Source: Algibacter miyuki
GTDB lineage: Bacteria; Bacteroidota; Bacteroidia; Flavobacteriales; Flavobacteriaceae
Length of the DNA: 64,000 bases
NCBI RefSeq assembly: GCF_030409805.1
Contig: NZ_JAUFQP010000001.1
Location: 62,001 to 126,000 of the forward strand
Reading direction: 5' to 3'
Shown here: positions 37,669-46,385 of the stretch, one piece after another
How positions within the stretch are numbered: position 1 is the stretch's first letter
How the letters are laid out: each line of letters starts with the position of its first letter
Program-made: the position numbers and the translations under genes
Notes under the pieces: generated by a model
Database searches by the model: none
The model's input: only the letters and a program-made list of their open reading frames with translations
What the model was told of the DNA's origin: nothing

Positions 37669-39048
37669 ATGAAAAAAACAATATTTAGTGTCGTACTGCT
37701 CTTGAGTCTTATGGCTTGTTCAAAAGTAACTCCAGTAGAATACGCTTTGTTTTCGGGTAAAATTGAAAATCTAGAAGCTAAGGTAATCACTTTAGAAAAA
37801 GCCGATCAATCCTTTAAAAAGGAAATTACGATTGAATCAAATGGTGCTTTTTCTGATACCATTCAGGCGAGTTCTGGAGTTTATCAACTTACAGTAGGTA
37901 AACACAGAGTTAATGTCTATTTAGAAAACGAGAATGTTATTAATCTTTCAGCCGATGCTAAAGATTTCAATGGTTCATTAGCGTTTTCGGGTAAAGGTGC
38001 TGAAACCACAAATTATATCACATTTAAAAATAAAAAGACAGCGGAATTACGTGGCGATAATAAATCGTTTTACACGTTGGAAGAAGCTGAATTTAAAAAG
38101 AAACTCAATGATATAAGTACGATACTAAATACTGTAATAGATACTACAAAAGGGATCGATCCTGAATTTAAAGCATTAGAAAAAAGGAATATTAATTACA
38201 CTTATTTATTACAATTGTCTCAATATGCAAGTGGAAAGCATCGTTATTGGACAAAAAATAATGATTATAAACCTTCAGAAGATTTTTTATCAGAATTAGA
38301 TGATTTAGATATTAATAATGAAAAAGATTTTGAACTTTCAAATGCATATAAACAACTAGTTACCGGTTATTATGTTAAAGAAATTAGTGCGCTAGCTAAA
38401 AAAGATTCTATTGAGTTTATGTATGCCAAGGTTAAAGTGCATGCAGCTATTCCGAATGAAAGCATTAAGAATGCGCTTATATTTTCTGGAGCTGAATATG
38501 GAATAACTAAAATAGAAAACGTAGAGGATTACTATAAAACCTTTATGAATGCTTCTACTAACGAAGAAAACAATGCGAAGCTTACAGCAACTTACAACAA
38601 GTTAATAGGGCTAAATAAAGGCAAACCATCACCAAAATTTGTGAATTACCAAAACCATGCTGGTGGCACATTATCTTTAGACGAGCTTAAAGGAAAATAT
38701 ACCTATATCGATATTTGGGCTACTTGGTGTGCACCTTGCTTAGCAGAAGTACCGTACTTAAAAAAGTTAGAAAAAACATATCACGGTAAAAACATTAATT
38801 TTTTGAGCGTATCTATTGATGTGCCAAAAGATGTTGAAAAATGGAAACAAATGATTGTTGATAAAGAATTAGGAGGCATTCAAGTCATTACTGATAAAGG
38901 TCCAACGGCTGAATTTATTCGAGATTATTTTGTGTCAACCATTCCACGTTTTATCTTAATAGATCCACAAGGCGCCGTAGTTGATAAAGATGCTCCACGC
39001 CCTTCAAGTCCAGAATTAATAGAATTATTTAATACGTTAAATATTTAA
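37669..39048 (+). CDS. TlpA-like thioredoxin-fold lipoprotein, cassette 2 copy a
   Basis: A 459-residue lipoprotein (C17 after L-M-A). It has an N-terminal DUF4369-like beta domain (YALFSGKIENLEAKVITLEK), a helical middle and a C-terminal thioredoxin domain with redox motif C354-A-P-C357 in DIWATWCAPCLAEVPYL, plus STIPRFILIDPQG around the cis-proline. It is a clear tandem duplicate of the next gene: equal length, shared segments such as KKEITIESNG, GKGAETTNYI and NASTNEENNAK. The pair plus the copy in cassette 1 form a small family tied to these SusCD systems. Confidence 0.86.
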   Translation: MKKTIFSVVLLLSLMACSKVTPVEYALFSGKIENLEAKVITLEKADQSFKKEITIESNGAFSDTIQASSGVYQLTVGKHRVNVYLENENVINLSADAKDFNGSLAFSGKGAETTNYITFKNKKTAELRGDNKSFYTLEEAEFKKKLNDISTILNTVIDTTKGIDPEFKALEKRNINYTYLLQLSQYASGKHRYWTKNNDYKPSEDFLSELDDLDINNEKDFELSNAYKQLVTGYYVKEISALAKKDSIEFMYAKVKVHAAIPNESIKNALIFSGAEYGITKIENVEDYYKTFMNASTNEENNAKLTATYNKLIGLNKGKPSPKFVNYQNHAGGTLSLDELKGKYTYIDIWATWCAPCLAEVPYLKKLEKTYHGKNINFLSVSIDVPKDVEKWKQMIVDKELGGIQVITDKGPTAEFIRDYFVSTIPRFILIDPQGAVVDKDAPRPSSPELIELFNTLNI

Positions 39049-39137
39049 AAAATATTAATTCGATTTACTTTTTTTAATCACATGTATTCCATAATAAAAT
39101 CGTCATTAGTAATAAACAAAAAATAACCATCCATAAA

Positions 39138-40517
39138 ATGAAAAAAACAGTTTTTAGTTTCGGACTAGCCTTAAGTCTTATAGCGTGTTCAAATAACGCT
39201 CCAGTAGATTATGCCTTAGTTACCGGGAAAATAGACAATCTTGAAGCCAAAGAAGTTACTTTAGTAAAATCAGATCAATCTTTTAAAAAAGAAATTACTA
39301 TTGAATCAAATGGTGTTTTTACCGATACCATTAAGGCAGGTTCTGGTCTTTACGAACTTGTTGTTGGAAAAAACAGAACTAATATCTATTTAGATAACGG
39401 GAATGTTATTAACCTTACCGCAGATGCCAAAGCCTTTAATAGCTCTCTTGATATTTCTGGTAAAGGTGCAGAAACTACAAATTATATTCTATACAAAAAT
39501 AAAAAGGAGGCTGCTTTAAAAACAAAAGATAGAGCGGTTTATAAATTAGAAGAACCTGATTTTAAAGTTAAATTTAAAGAAATAGAGAACGCTTTAAACG
39601 CAAGGTTAGATACTACGCAAGGTATAACGCCTGCTTTTAAAACTTTGGAAAAGCGTAATCTTAATTACGAATATTTAAATGAATTAGAACGTTATGCTGG
39701 TGGTTACCACAGACAATGGGCACAAAAAAAAGGATATAGACCATCGGAAGAATTTTTGGCCGAGTTAGAAGGTGTGGATTTGGATAATGATGTTGATTTC
39801 TTTTTTTCTAGTGCTTATAAAGAAATGGTTAACCGTCACTACACGAAGCAAATAAATGTTTTGCATAGAGAAGATTCTCTTGAATACGGTTTAAGAGCAA
39901 TAACTATTTATGCTACAGTTCCTAATGAAATAATTAGAAACGAACTTATTTTTAGCAAAGCAGAATATGATTTATATCAAACCGTAGATTTTGAAGAATT
40001 TCACAAAATCTTTATGAGCGCTTCCACTAATGAAGAAAACAATGCTAAAATCACTAAAATTTACAACGACTTAATGCGTGTAAATAAGGGGCAACCATCG
40101 CCTAAATTTATAGATTATGAAAAGCATTCTGGAGGTACATTATCACTGGATGAGCTTAAAGGAAAATATATCTATATCGATGTTTGGGCAACTTGGTGTG
40201 GACCGTGTTTAGCAGAATTGCCAGATTTACAACGTATTGAAAAAGATTATCATGGTAAAAATATAACCTTCCTAAGTATTTCAATAGATCAAGCTAAAGA
40301 TCATGATAAATGGAAAGATATGGTTGTAGATAAAAAGCTTGGTGGTATTCAAATATTAGCAGATAAGGCCTTTGATTCACAATTTGTATTAGACTATAAT
40401 ATTAGATCAATTCCTCGTTTTATAGTTCTTGACCCAAACGGTGTAATCGTTTCACCAAATGCACCAAAACCTTCAGATCCTGAGTTAATAAACCTTTTTA
40501 ACGAGTTAAATATATAG
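39138..40517 (+). CDS. TlpA-like thioredoxin-fold lipoprotein, cassette 2 copy b
   Basis: Second tandem copy, 459 residues, lipoprotein signal ending at C17 (L-I-A-C). The domain order matches copy a, and the active site is C-G-P-C (DVWATWCGPCLAELPDL) instead of C-A-P-C, a change known to shift redox potential in thioredoxin-fold proteins. The middle helical part has diverged most (YAGGYHRQWAQKKGYRPSEEF against the copy a equivalent). Likely located at the periplasmic face of a membrane. The cargo and electron source are unknown. Confidence 0.86.
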   Translation: MKKTVFSFGLALSLIACSNNAPVDYALVTGKIDNLEAKEVTLVKSDQSFKKEITIESNGVFTDTIKAGSGLYELVVGKNRTNIYLDNGNVINLTADAKAFNSSLDISGKGAETTNYILYKNKKEAALKTKDRAVYKLEEPDFKVKFKEIENALNARLDTTQGITPAFKTLEKRNLNYEYLNELERYAGGYHRQWAQKKGYRPSEEFLAELEGVDLDNDVDFFFSSAYKEMVNRHYTKQINVLHREDSLEYGLRAITIYATVPNEIIRNELIFSKAEYDLYQTVDFEEFHKIFMSASTNEENNAKITKIYNDLMRVNKGQPSPKFIDYEKHSGGTLSLDELKGKYIYIDVWATWCGPCLAELPDLQRIEKDYHGKNITFLSISIDQAKDHDKWKDMVVDKKLGGIQILADKAFDSQFVLDYNIRSIPRFIVLDPNGVIVSPNAPKPSDPELINLFNELNI

Positions 40518-40834
40518 ATCCGATTAAGTCTAAAACGTATTGATGTCCTTATAAATTCGTTAATAAAATGTAAGCCATTATTACGGCAGTTAGCTCGGAA
40601 TTCTTCAAATACCATTTTGATAGTCACAAATTAATATCAAGATATTTTTTTAAAAGAATATCTTGATTGTGATTATTTACCCTCTTTTTATTAAAGTATC
40701 GCCCTAAGCAATCAAAGTAAAAAAATAAACTAAATATAATAGCTGAAAAAGATGTAGTTCCTGGTAAATATGCCTATAAGTTAAGAACTTAAAGCGAAAA
40801 ATCAGAAGCTGTTTTCAATAAATTAATTAATAAT
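40518..40834. other. Intergenic region between TlpA-like genes, possible decayed coding DNA
   Basis: A 317-bp stretch without an intact gene. Bases 40721-40792 read as an open segment with no start codon that ends in AEKDVVPGKYAYKLRT and a stop, which looks more protein-like than its surroundings and could be the tail of a lost gene. A 77-codon minus-strand frame overlapping the end of copy b has no support. Confidence 0.35.
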
Positions 40835-41965
40835 ATGAAAAATATACTTGCACTTTTATTCGTGTCATTATTCCTGTCTTGTAATCAACAAGAGCCTCCA
40901 CGTTATGTTATCAATGGGGTTTTTGAAAAAGGAATAGGAGAGCAATTACTATTAGAAGAACTTTCTAATTTAAGAATTGTTAAAACTATTGATACGGCAC
41001 GTGTGGATAGCCATGGGAATTTCTCTTTTAATGGCCCTGCATTTGGCGAAATAAAAGAGGCTAGATTATCAATTGTAGGCACAAAATATAAAGAAGATTT
41101 TATTATTGAAGATACTATAGTCAATGTAAATATTTGGCAAGATTCGATAACAAAATTTAATAAACCGTTTAAGTTCGAGTTTGATAGAAGTAAAGAAGAT
41201 GCTGTATATGCCAAGCTTAAGCGTAATTATAAGGATAGAAGAACGGTATGGGGTAATGCCACAAATAGATTGATTGTTGCCAATAAACAAAAAGAACTTA
41301 GTGATGATGAGTTAGCAAAAGCACGTCAAGAATTAGACGAAGCTTTTGTGGAAGAAGTTATAGATACTTTATCTAATTACTCGAATAGTTATGGAACTTA
41401 CTTCTATATAAAAAATTACATGCTAAGGTTTGATCCGCTTCCGTCGGTTGAAGAAGCATTTAATAATTTATCCGACAATATTAAAGCTTCAAAAGAAGCA
41501 ACGGTGTTTAAAAAGGAAGTAGAAGAAATTAAAAGATCTTTTGTAGGAGGTACTCCTGACGATTTTTCAATTCCTGCTTTAGATGGATCGGTAACTAGTT
41601 TGTACCAATATAGAGGTAAAGTTTTACTAATCGATTGTTGGGCAACGTGGTGTGGGCCTTGTATTGAAGCCATGCCGCATATAGGCGAAGTCTATGAGAA
41701 ATTTCACCCGAAAGGTTTGGAAGTTTTAGGGATATCTTATGATAAAGATGATACTAAATGGCGTGAATTTTTAAAGAAAAACGAATACATCACTTGGGAT
41801 CAGGCGTCTTCTCTAAAGGAATTTAGATGTCCATCTGCAAAAGTGTTTTCAGTAACCATGATACCAGCCACCATCTTAATTGATAAAAATGGAGTAGTGG
41901 CCGGACGAAATCTTAAAGGAGAAGAACTGGAAGCCAAAATAAAAGAATTATTGGCTTTAAATTAA
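40835..41965 (+). CDS. TlpA/AhpC-type thioredoxin-fold lipoprotein with DUF4369-like domain
   Basis: A 376-residue lipoprotein (signal ending at C16, L-S-C). Residues about 23-115 match the DUF4369 beta domain (YVINGVFEKGIGEQLLLEEL), and residues about 240-376 form a TlpA-like domain with C273-G-P-C276 in IDCWATWCGPCIEAMP and the cis-Pro region VTMIPATILIDKNG. It is shorter than the two tandem copies before it and belongs to a different branch, closer to the resA/tlpA-like proteins common in Bacteroidota. An extra Cys (C268) sits just before the active site. It precedes the M16 protease gene and is probably the same transcript. Confidence 0.86.
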   Translation: MKNILALLFVSLFLSCNQQEPPRYVINGVFEKGIGEQLLLEELSNLRIVKTIDTARVDSHGNFSFNGPAFGEIKEARLSIVGTKYKEDFIIEDTIVNVNIWQDSITKFNKPFKFEFDRSKEDAVYAKLKRNYKDRRTVWGNATNRLIVANKQKELSDDELAKARQELDEAFVEEVIDTLSNYSNSYGTYFYIKNYMLRFDPLPSVEEAFNNLSDNIKASKEATVFKKEVEEIKRSFVGGTPDDFSIPALDGSVTSLYQYRGKVLLIDCWATWCGPCIEAMPHIGEVYEKFHPKGLEVLGISYDKDDTKWREFLKKNEYITWDQASSLKEFRCPSAKVFSVTMIPATILIDKNGVVAGRNLKGEELEAKIKELLALN

Positions 41966-42061
41966 TTAAAAGAAACACCTAATCACTATTCTGCTAAGAT
42001 TTTAAATTAGAATTTGATATCATATTATAGAGTCGTTTTTAATAAAAACACTAAAAACATA

Positions 42062-44863
42062 ATGAGAAAAATAACCATCCTATTTGCTTTTTTATTTAGC
42101 ATCAGTTTATTGGCGCAAAATATTAATTTTAACGATCCATTACCCGAAAATACACGTGTTAAAAAAGGTGTTTTGCCTAACGGGCTTACCTATTATATTT
42201 ACAATACCGACGTTGTAAAAGATGCGGCGAGTTATTATATTATTCAAAATGTAGGCTCTGTATTAGAGAATGAAGATCAACAGGGTTTAGCTCACTTTTT
42301 AGAGCATATGGCTTTTAATGGGACTAAAAATTTTCCGGATAAAGGCATAACAGATAAGCTAGAAAAACACGGCGCCAGTTTTGGTCGAGATATCAACGCG
42401 TATACCATGTTTGAAGAAACGGTGTATAATATGAATAACATTCCGGCTACTCCAGATCTTATTGATACCTGTTTATTAGTACTTCACGATTGGGCTAACT
42501 TTTTGTCTTTAAAAGAGGAAGAGATTGATTTAGAGCGTGGTGTGATTAAGGAAGAGTGGAGAACACGCCAAAATGGTTTTATGAGAGTTTATGAGCAAAA
42601 GATGCCTGTATTGTTTAACAACAGTATTTATACAAAGCGTATGCCTATAGGGAAAATGGATGTTGTAGATAATTTTAAATACAAGGCTTTAAGAGATTTT
42701 TATCATGATTGGTACCGAACCGATTTACAGGCTATCGCCATTATTGGTGATGTTAATGTAGAAGATATAGAGGCAAAAGTAAAAACGTTATTTTCTCCAA
42801 TTCCAGCTGTTGAAAATCCAAGAGAACGCTTTGTTATCACTATTCCAGAAAATGATGAATTAATGTTTAGTTCAGCTATGGATGTTGAGGTGAAATCGAC
42901 GTCAATAGACTTCGGAATAAGACACGCTAAAAACCTTAAAAAGAAAACTGTTGCCGATTTAAAATCGGATTTATTAAGAAGTATTACTGTAACCATGCTT
43001 GCCATTCGATTAGGAGAATTGAATGATCATCAAGATTCGCCTTTATTGAGAGCTTCACTAAGCTTCAGCGATATTTCTAGAAGTACAAATACCTTTAAAT
43101 TATTAATATCACCAAAAGTAAATCAGCAACAAGCGGCTTTTGAGATGGTTTTAAAAGAAGTAAACCGTGCTGTAAAATTTGGGTTTACACAAGGTGAGAT
43201 GGATAGAGCTATTACGCGATATATAAACTCCTATGAGAATCAAATTGTAAAAATTGAAAACACATCTCACAGAACTATTGAAGGTATGATTCAAAAGAAC
43301 TATCTGGAAAATGCGAGAATGCGAGATATTGAAAAAGAGTACGATATTGCGAAACAAATTTTTAATACGTTAACTTTAGAAGAAGCACATTTAAAACTCA
43401 AATCACTTTATACTACTAAAAACAGATTCGTTACAGCAACAGCTGTAAAGGGAGAAGAAAATATTACAGAAGAAGAAGCTTTACAAATTATCTCGGCAGC
43501 AGAAAATGACAAAACACTTACCGCTTATGAAGATGCGTTTAGTGGAAAAACGTTGTTGGGCGATATGAAAATAAACAAAGGTAAAATAGTTTCTGAAGAA
43601 GAAAACAAAGCTACAGGTTCTACCACGTTTGTATTGAGTAATGGTATTAAAGTGCATTATAAGTTTGCAAATAACCCTAAGAATGATGTTACGTTAAATG
43701 CAATTAGTTATGGCGGTTTGTCATTAATTGATGATGCCGATTTAGCTTCTGCTAGCCATATGAATAGTTTAGTTACCGGGTCTGGTTTAGGAGATTATTC
43801 TAGAAATGACCTTTCAAAAGTGCTTGCAGGTAAAACGGTAAGAGCAAATTCATCAATTTCTAACCTTACTGAATCTGTTTCCGGAGCTTCATCTACCAAA
43901 GATGTTGCCACCATGTTACAAATGGTTCATTTAAAATTTGTAAAACCTCGTTTTGATAAAGAGGTTTTTGATGTGCTTATTGCAAACTCAAACAATCAAC
44001 TCGTTCGTAGAAGTAATAGTTTAAGTCAAAAAATAAAAGACAGCATGCTTGTTACGTTTTACGGCAGCAATAACCCAAAGAAACCGTTGTTTAATAAAGA
44101 GTATATAGAATCTATTTCTTTTGAAACCATCCAGGAGGTTTATAAGGAGCGCTTTAAAGATGCATCAGATTTTGAATTCTTTATTGTTGGCGATGTTTCT
44201 AAAGAACAATTAAAGCCTTTATTAGAAAGCTATATTGCTAGTCTTCCTACTAAAAAACAAACGGAAATGTATAAAGACAATTCTACAGAATGGTTAAGTA
44301 AAACCATTAAAAAAGATTTGTTTTTTAAAATGGAAAACCCAAAAACTACCGTAAGTATTATCTATAAAAACGATGTGGAATATACACTTAAAAATGCTTT
44401 AGTAATGCGGGCTTTTGGTGATATACTTCAGCTTAGATATATGGAAACATTGAGAGAGCAGGAAGGCGGAACTTATGGTACGAGCACTTCGGCAGGTTTA
44501 TCTAAAAGACCTCAAGAAAAAGGAAGTTTAGAAGTTCGTTTTGATTGTAATCCAGAAAAAGCAGATAAATTAATAGGTATGGTGTATGATGAACTGTCTA
44601 AAGTAGCGGCAGGAGAAATTAATACGACTGATTTTGATAAAACCATCACTAACTTTTTAAAAGAACGGGAACAAGCAAAAGGTTATAATCAATATGATAT
44701 GAATGTATTGACTAATTTTTACCGTGAAGGCTACGATATGAACGATCCTGCAAACTTTGAAGATCTCGTTAAAAGTATTTCTGTCAACGATATTGTAGAG
44801 ATGGCTAAAAAATTAATTGATGGAGGAGATAAAGCCGAAGTTATTATTAAGGCATTAGACTAA
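42062..44863 (+). CDS. M16-family zinc metallopeptidase (pitrilysin/insulinase type), exported
   Basis: A 933-residue peptidase starting at the ATG at 42062, chosen over an in-frame TTG at 42014 because it opens directly into a signal peptide (MRKITILFAF...LLAQ). The inverted zinc motif H78-F-L-E81-H82 is present, with E158 (LERGVIKEEW) as third ligand 76 residues on. Two M16 halves are visible; the second half (from about 510) lacks the motif, as is usual, and has the R/Y signature LREQEGGTYGTS near 800. M16 enzymes degrade short peptides inside a closed chamber. As last gene of cassette 2 it supports peptide import by the SusCD pair, followed by disulfide reduction and cleavage in the periplasm. 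Confidence 0.93.
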   Translation: MRKITILFAFLFSISLLAQNINFNDPLPENTRVKKGVLPNGLTYYIYNTDVVKDAASYYIIQNVGSVLENEDQQGLAHFLEHMAFNGTKNFPDKGITDKLEKHGASFGRDINAYTMFEETVYNMNNIPATPDLIDTCLLVLHDWANFLSLKEEEIDLERGVIKEEWRTRQNGFMRVYEQKMPVLFNNSIYTKRMPIGKMDVVDNFKYKALRDFYHDWYRTDLQAIAIIGDVNVEDIEAKVKTLFSPIPAVENPRERFVITIPENDELMFSSAMDVEVKSTSIDFGIRHAKNLKKKTVADLKSDLLRSITVTMLAIRLGELNDHQDSPLLRASLSFSDISRSTNTFKLLISPKVNQQQAAFEMVLKEVNRAVKFGFTQGEMDRAITRYINSYENQIVKIENTSHRTIEGMIQKNYLENARMRDIEKEYDIAKQIFNTLTLEEAHLKLKSLYTTKNRFVTATAVKGEENITEEEALQIISAAENDKTLTAYEDAFSGKTLLGDMKINKGKIVSEEENKATGSTTFVLSNGIKVHYKFANNPKNDVTLNAISYGGLSLIDDADLASASHMNSLVTGSGLGDYSRNDLSKVLAGKTVRANSSISNLTESVSGASSTKDVATMLQMVHLKFVKPRFDKEVFDVLIANSNNQLVRRSNSLSQKIKDSMLVTFYGSNNPKKPLFNKEYIESISFETIQEVYKERFKDASDFEFFIVGDVSKEQLKPLLESYIASLPTKKQTEMYKDNSTEWLSKTIKKDLFFKMENPKTTVSIIYKNDVEYTLKNALVMRAFGDILQLRYMETLREQEGGTYGTSTSAGLSKRPQEKGSLEVRFDCNPEKADKLIGMVYDELSKVAAGEINTTDFDKTITNFLKEREQAKGYNQYDMNVLTNFYREGYDMNDPANFEDLVKSISVNDIVEMAKKLIDGGDKAEVIIKALD

Positions 44864-44947
44864 AACGTATTTACACATAAATTATTAAACCCCATTTTAC
44901 TGAAAAATAAATTATTATTTGAGTTAGTTGCTACTGTAAAAAAGGGT

Positions 44948-44976
44948 AAGGGTTATTTTTTAATAGCCCTTTTTTT
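44948..44976 (+). terminator. Terminator after the M16 gene
   Basis: Arms 44948-44957 (AAGGGTTATT) and 44962-44971 (AATAGCCCTT) give a 10-bp stem with one G-U pair followed by a seven-T run. Confidence 0.8.
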
Positions 44977-45016
44977 ATGATATGATTCTGAAAAGGGCTA
45001 AGTTGAATAAAAAAAG

Positions 45017-45054
45017 AAAGAGGCTTAAATTGTAAATAATTTAAGCCTCTTTTT
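45017..45054. terminator. Bidirectional terminator between the M16 and DUF4374 genes
   Basis: A perfect 15-bp stem (45017-45031 with 45038-45052) around a 6-nt loop, with A run before and T run after, serves both converging transcripts and lies 30 bp from the DUF4374 stop. Confidence 0.85.
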
Positions 45055-45083
45055 ATAATCGGTTTGGGGTATTTAGGGAGAAT

Positions 45084-46328
45084 TTAATTGGCAGGGTTTA
45101 GCTTATTTATTGCAGTAATAACGCCTCCTTCAACTTCTAGACCTTGTGTTGCTGTTGCTGTATTTACATCAATAGTATAAACAAAACTTCCGGTGGTGGT
45201 GGTAATACCTACATAAGCCGTTTTTCCATCTTCGGACACATAATTACCTCTAAAAGGGATGGAAGTAATTTCATCAACATTGGGAATACCTGTTACCATT
45301 GTAATAGTTTCATTATAAAGGTTAACGATACCAAATTCTTTTCCCGTTGTATAGGCGCCTCTATTAGCAACTTCTTCTAGGTTAATTAATAATTTTCCAT
45401 TACCTAAATACATTTGTGTTGTAGCGTATTTACCACCAGTTGCTTCTTCAATATTAAAATAATAAGAATCGAACTCGGTAGTTCCGCTTTTTATTCTAGT
45501 TATAGCCGAAGGTTTAGTAGAAACATATTCACCATTGTTTGTTGCTACAGATGAAGAAACAGCATAGGTGTCTCCTTGCTCATCAACCGCAAGTCCGCTA
45601 TTAAAATAACGACCAATAAAGCTTGTTCTATTGTCTTGAATTGTTTTTACATATTCCATTTCTGGGTATGAGAAAACAGCAATATTAGCTTCATCAGGAT
45701 ATAATGTTCCGTTTCTATCATCTCCAGTTCCTTTAATAGTGTAATATGGTAAATATACATTATCGCCAACTTGAGTAATCCATGTAAAGAAAGCAATTTC
45801 TCCGTTTTCTTTATTTGCCAATTCTTGTGTGTTAATTTGTCCTTCAGCAACAAATTGAGAAATATTGGTGTCTAAACTGTACCAATAAGCAGTTGGGTCA
45901 TCAGAACTTCTTGAAATTTTCATTAATAAAATATCGTCATCAACAGGAGCAAAGGCTTGCACCGTTTCTGATTGAAAATCTGATAATTTATTTAAAGAGC
46001 CAGTGTCATTTAATTGATAAGTAGTAACGGCTCCAGGATTACCTTGGCCATAAAGCATACTAAAAAATTTGTTATTACTCGTTATATAATATCGGTATGT
46101 TCCATCTTGTTCCACACCATTACCTACGGTTGTAATTTTTCCTTGACTTAAATCGTTTGTTGTTAAAATATAATCGGCTACACCTTCAGATGCTGTTGGA
46201 GTTGCGGTAATAATGTATTTTGCTTCTCCTTCAGATATTTCTTCTGTTTTCGGGGTATCATCATCACTACATGATGCAAATAATGCGGCTGTAGCTAGTA
46301 TGCTTAAATAGAGGTTTTTGTTTTTCAT
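45084..46328 (-). CDS. DUF4374 beta-propeller-like lipoprotein of a siderophore-type locus
   Basis: A 414-residue lipoprotein with signal ending at C20 (FASC) followed by the acidic SDDDTPKTEE. The rest has repeating beta blades (KYIITATPTASEGVADYILTTNDLSQGKIT, TYRYYITSNNKFFSMLYGQG, AYVGITTTTGSFVYTIDVNTATAT) typical of DUF4374. In Bacteroidota this family sits beside TonB-dependent receptors and PepSY proteins of iron-siderophore uptake, as here: the receptor gene is immediately upstream in the operon direction (57 bp). It may act as a surface substrate-binding partner of the receptor, analogous to SusD; that is inference. Confidence 0.85.
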   Translation of the reverse strand: MKNKNLYLSILATAALFASCSDDDTPKTEEISEGEAKYIITATPTASEGVADYILTTNDLSQGKITTVGNGVEQDGTYRYYITSNNKFFSMLYGQGNPGAVTTYQLNDTGSLNKLSDFQSETVQAFAPVDDDILLMKISRSSDDPTAYWYSLDTNISQFVAEGQINTQELANKENGEIAFFTWITQVGDNVYLPYYTIKGTGDDRNGTLYPDEANIAVFSYPEMEYVKTIQDNRTSFIGRYFNSGLAVDEQGDTYAVSSSVATNNGEYVSTKPSAITRIKSGTTEFDSYYFNIEEATGGKYATTQMYLGNGKLLINLEEVANRGAYTTGKEFGIVNLYNETITMVTGIPNVDEITSIPFRGNYVSEDGKTAYVGITTTTGSFVYTIDVNTATATQGLEVEGGVITAINKLNPAN

Positions 46329-46385
46329 TGTAATTAATTTTAAAATATGTAATGGTTTGTAATTGTTTTTAGTAATAGGGAAAAC

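Noticed and set aside
40394-40627. Minus-strand frame considered as a transposase remnant
   Set aside because: No terminal inverted repeats, no target duplication, no DDE-type residues, and most of it is antisense to the TlpA-like gene.
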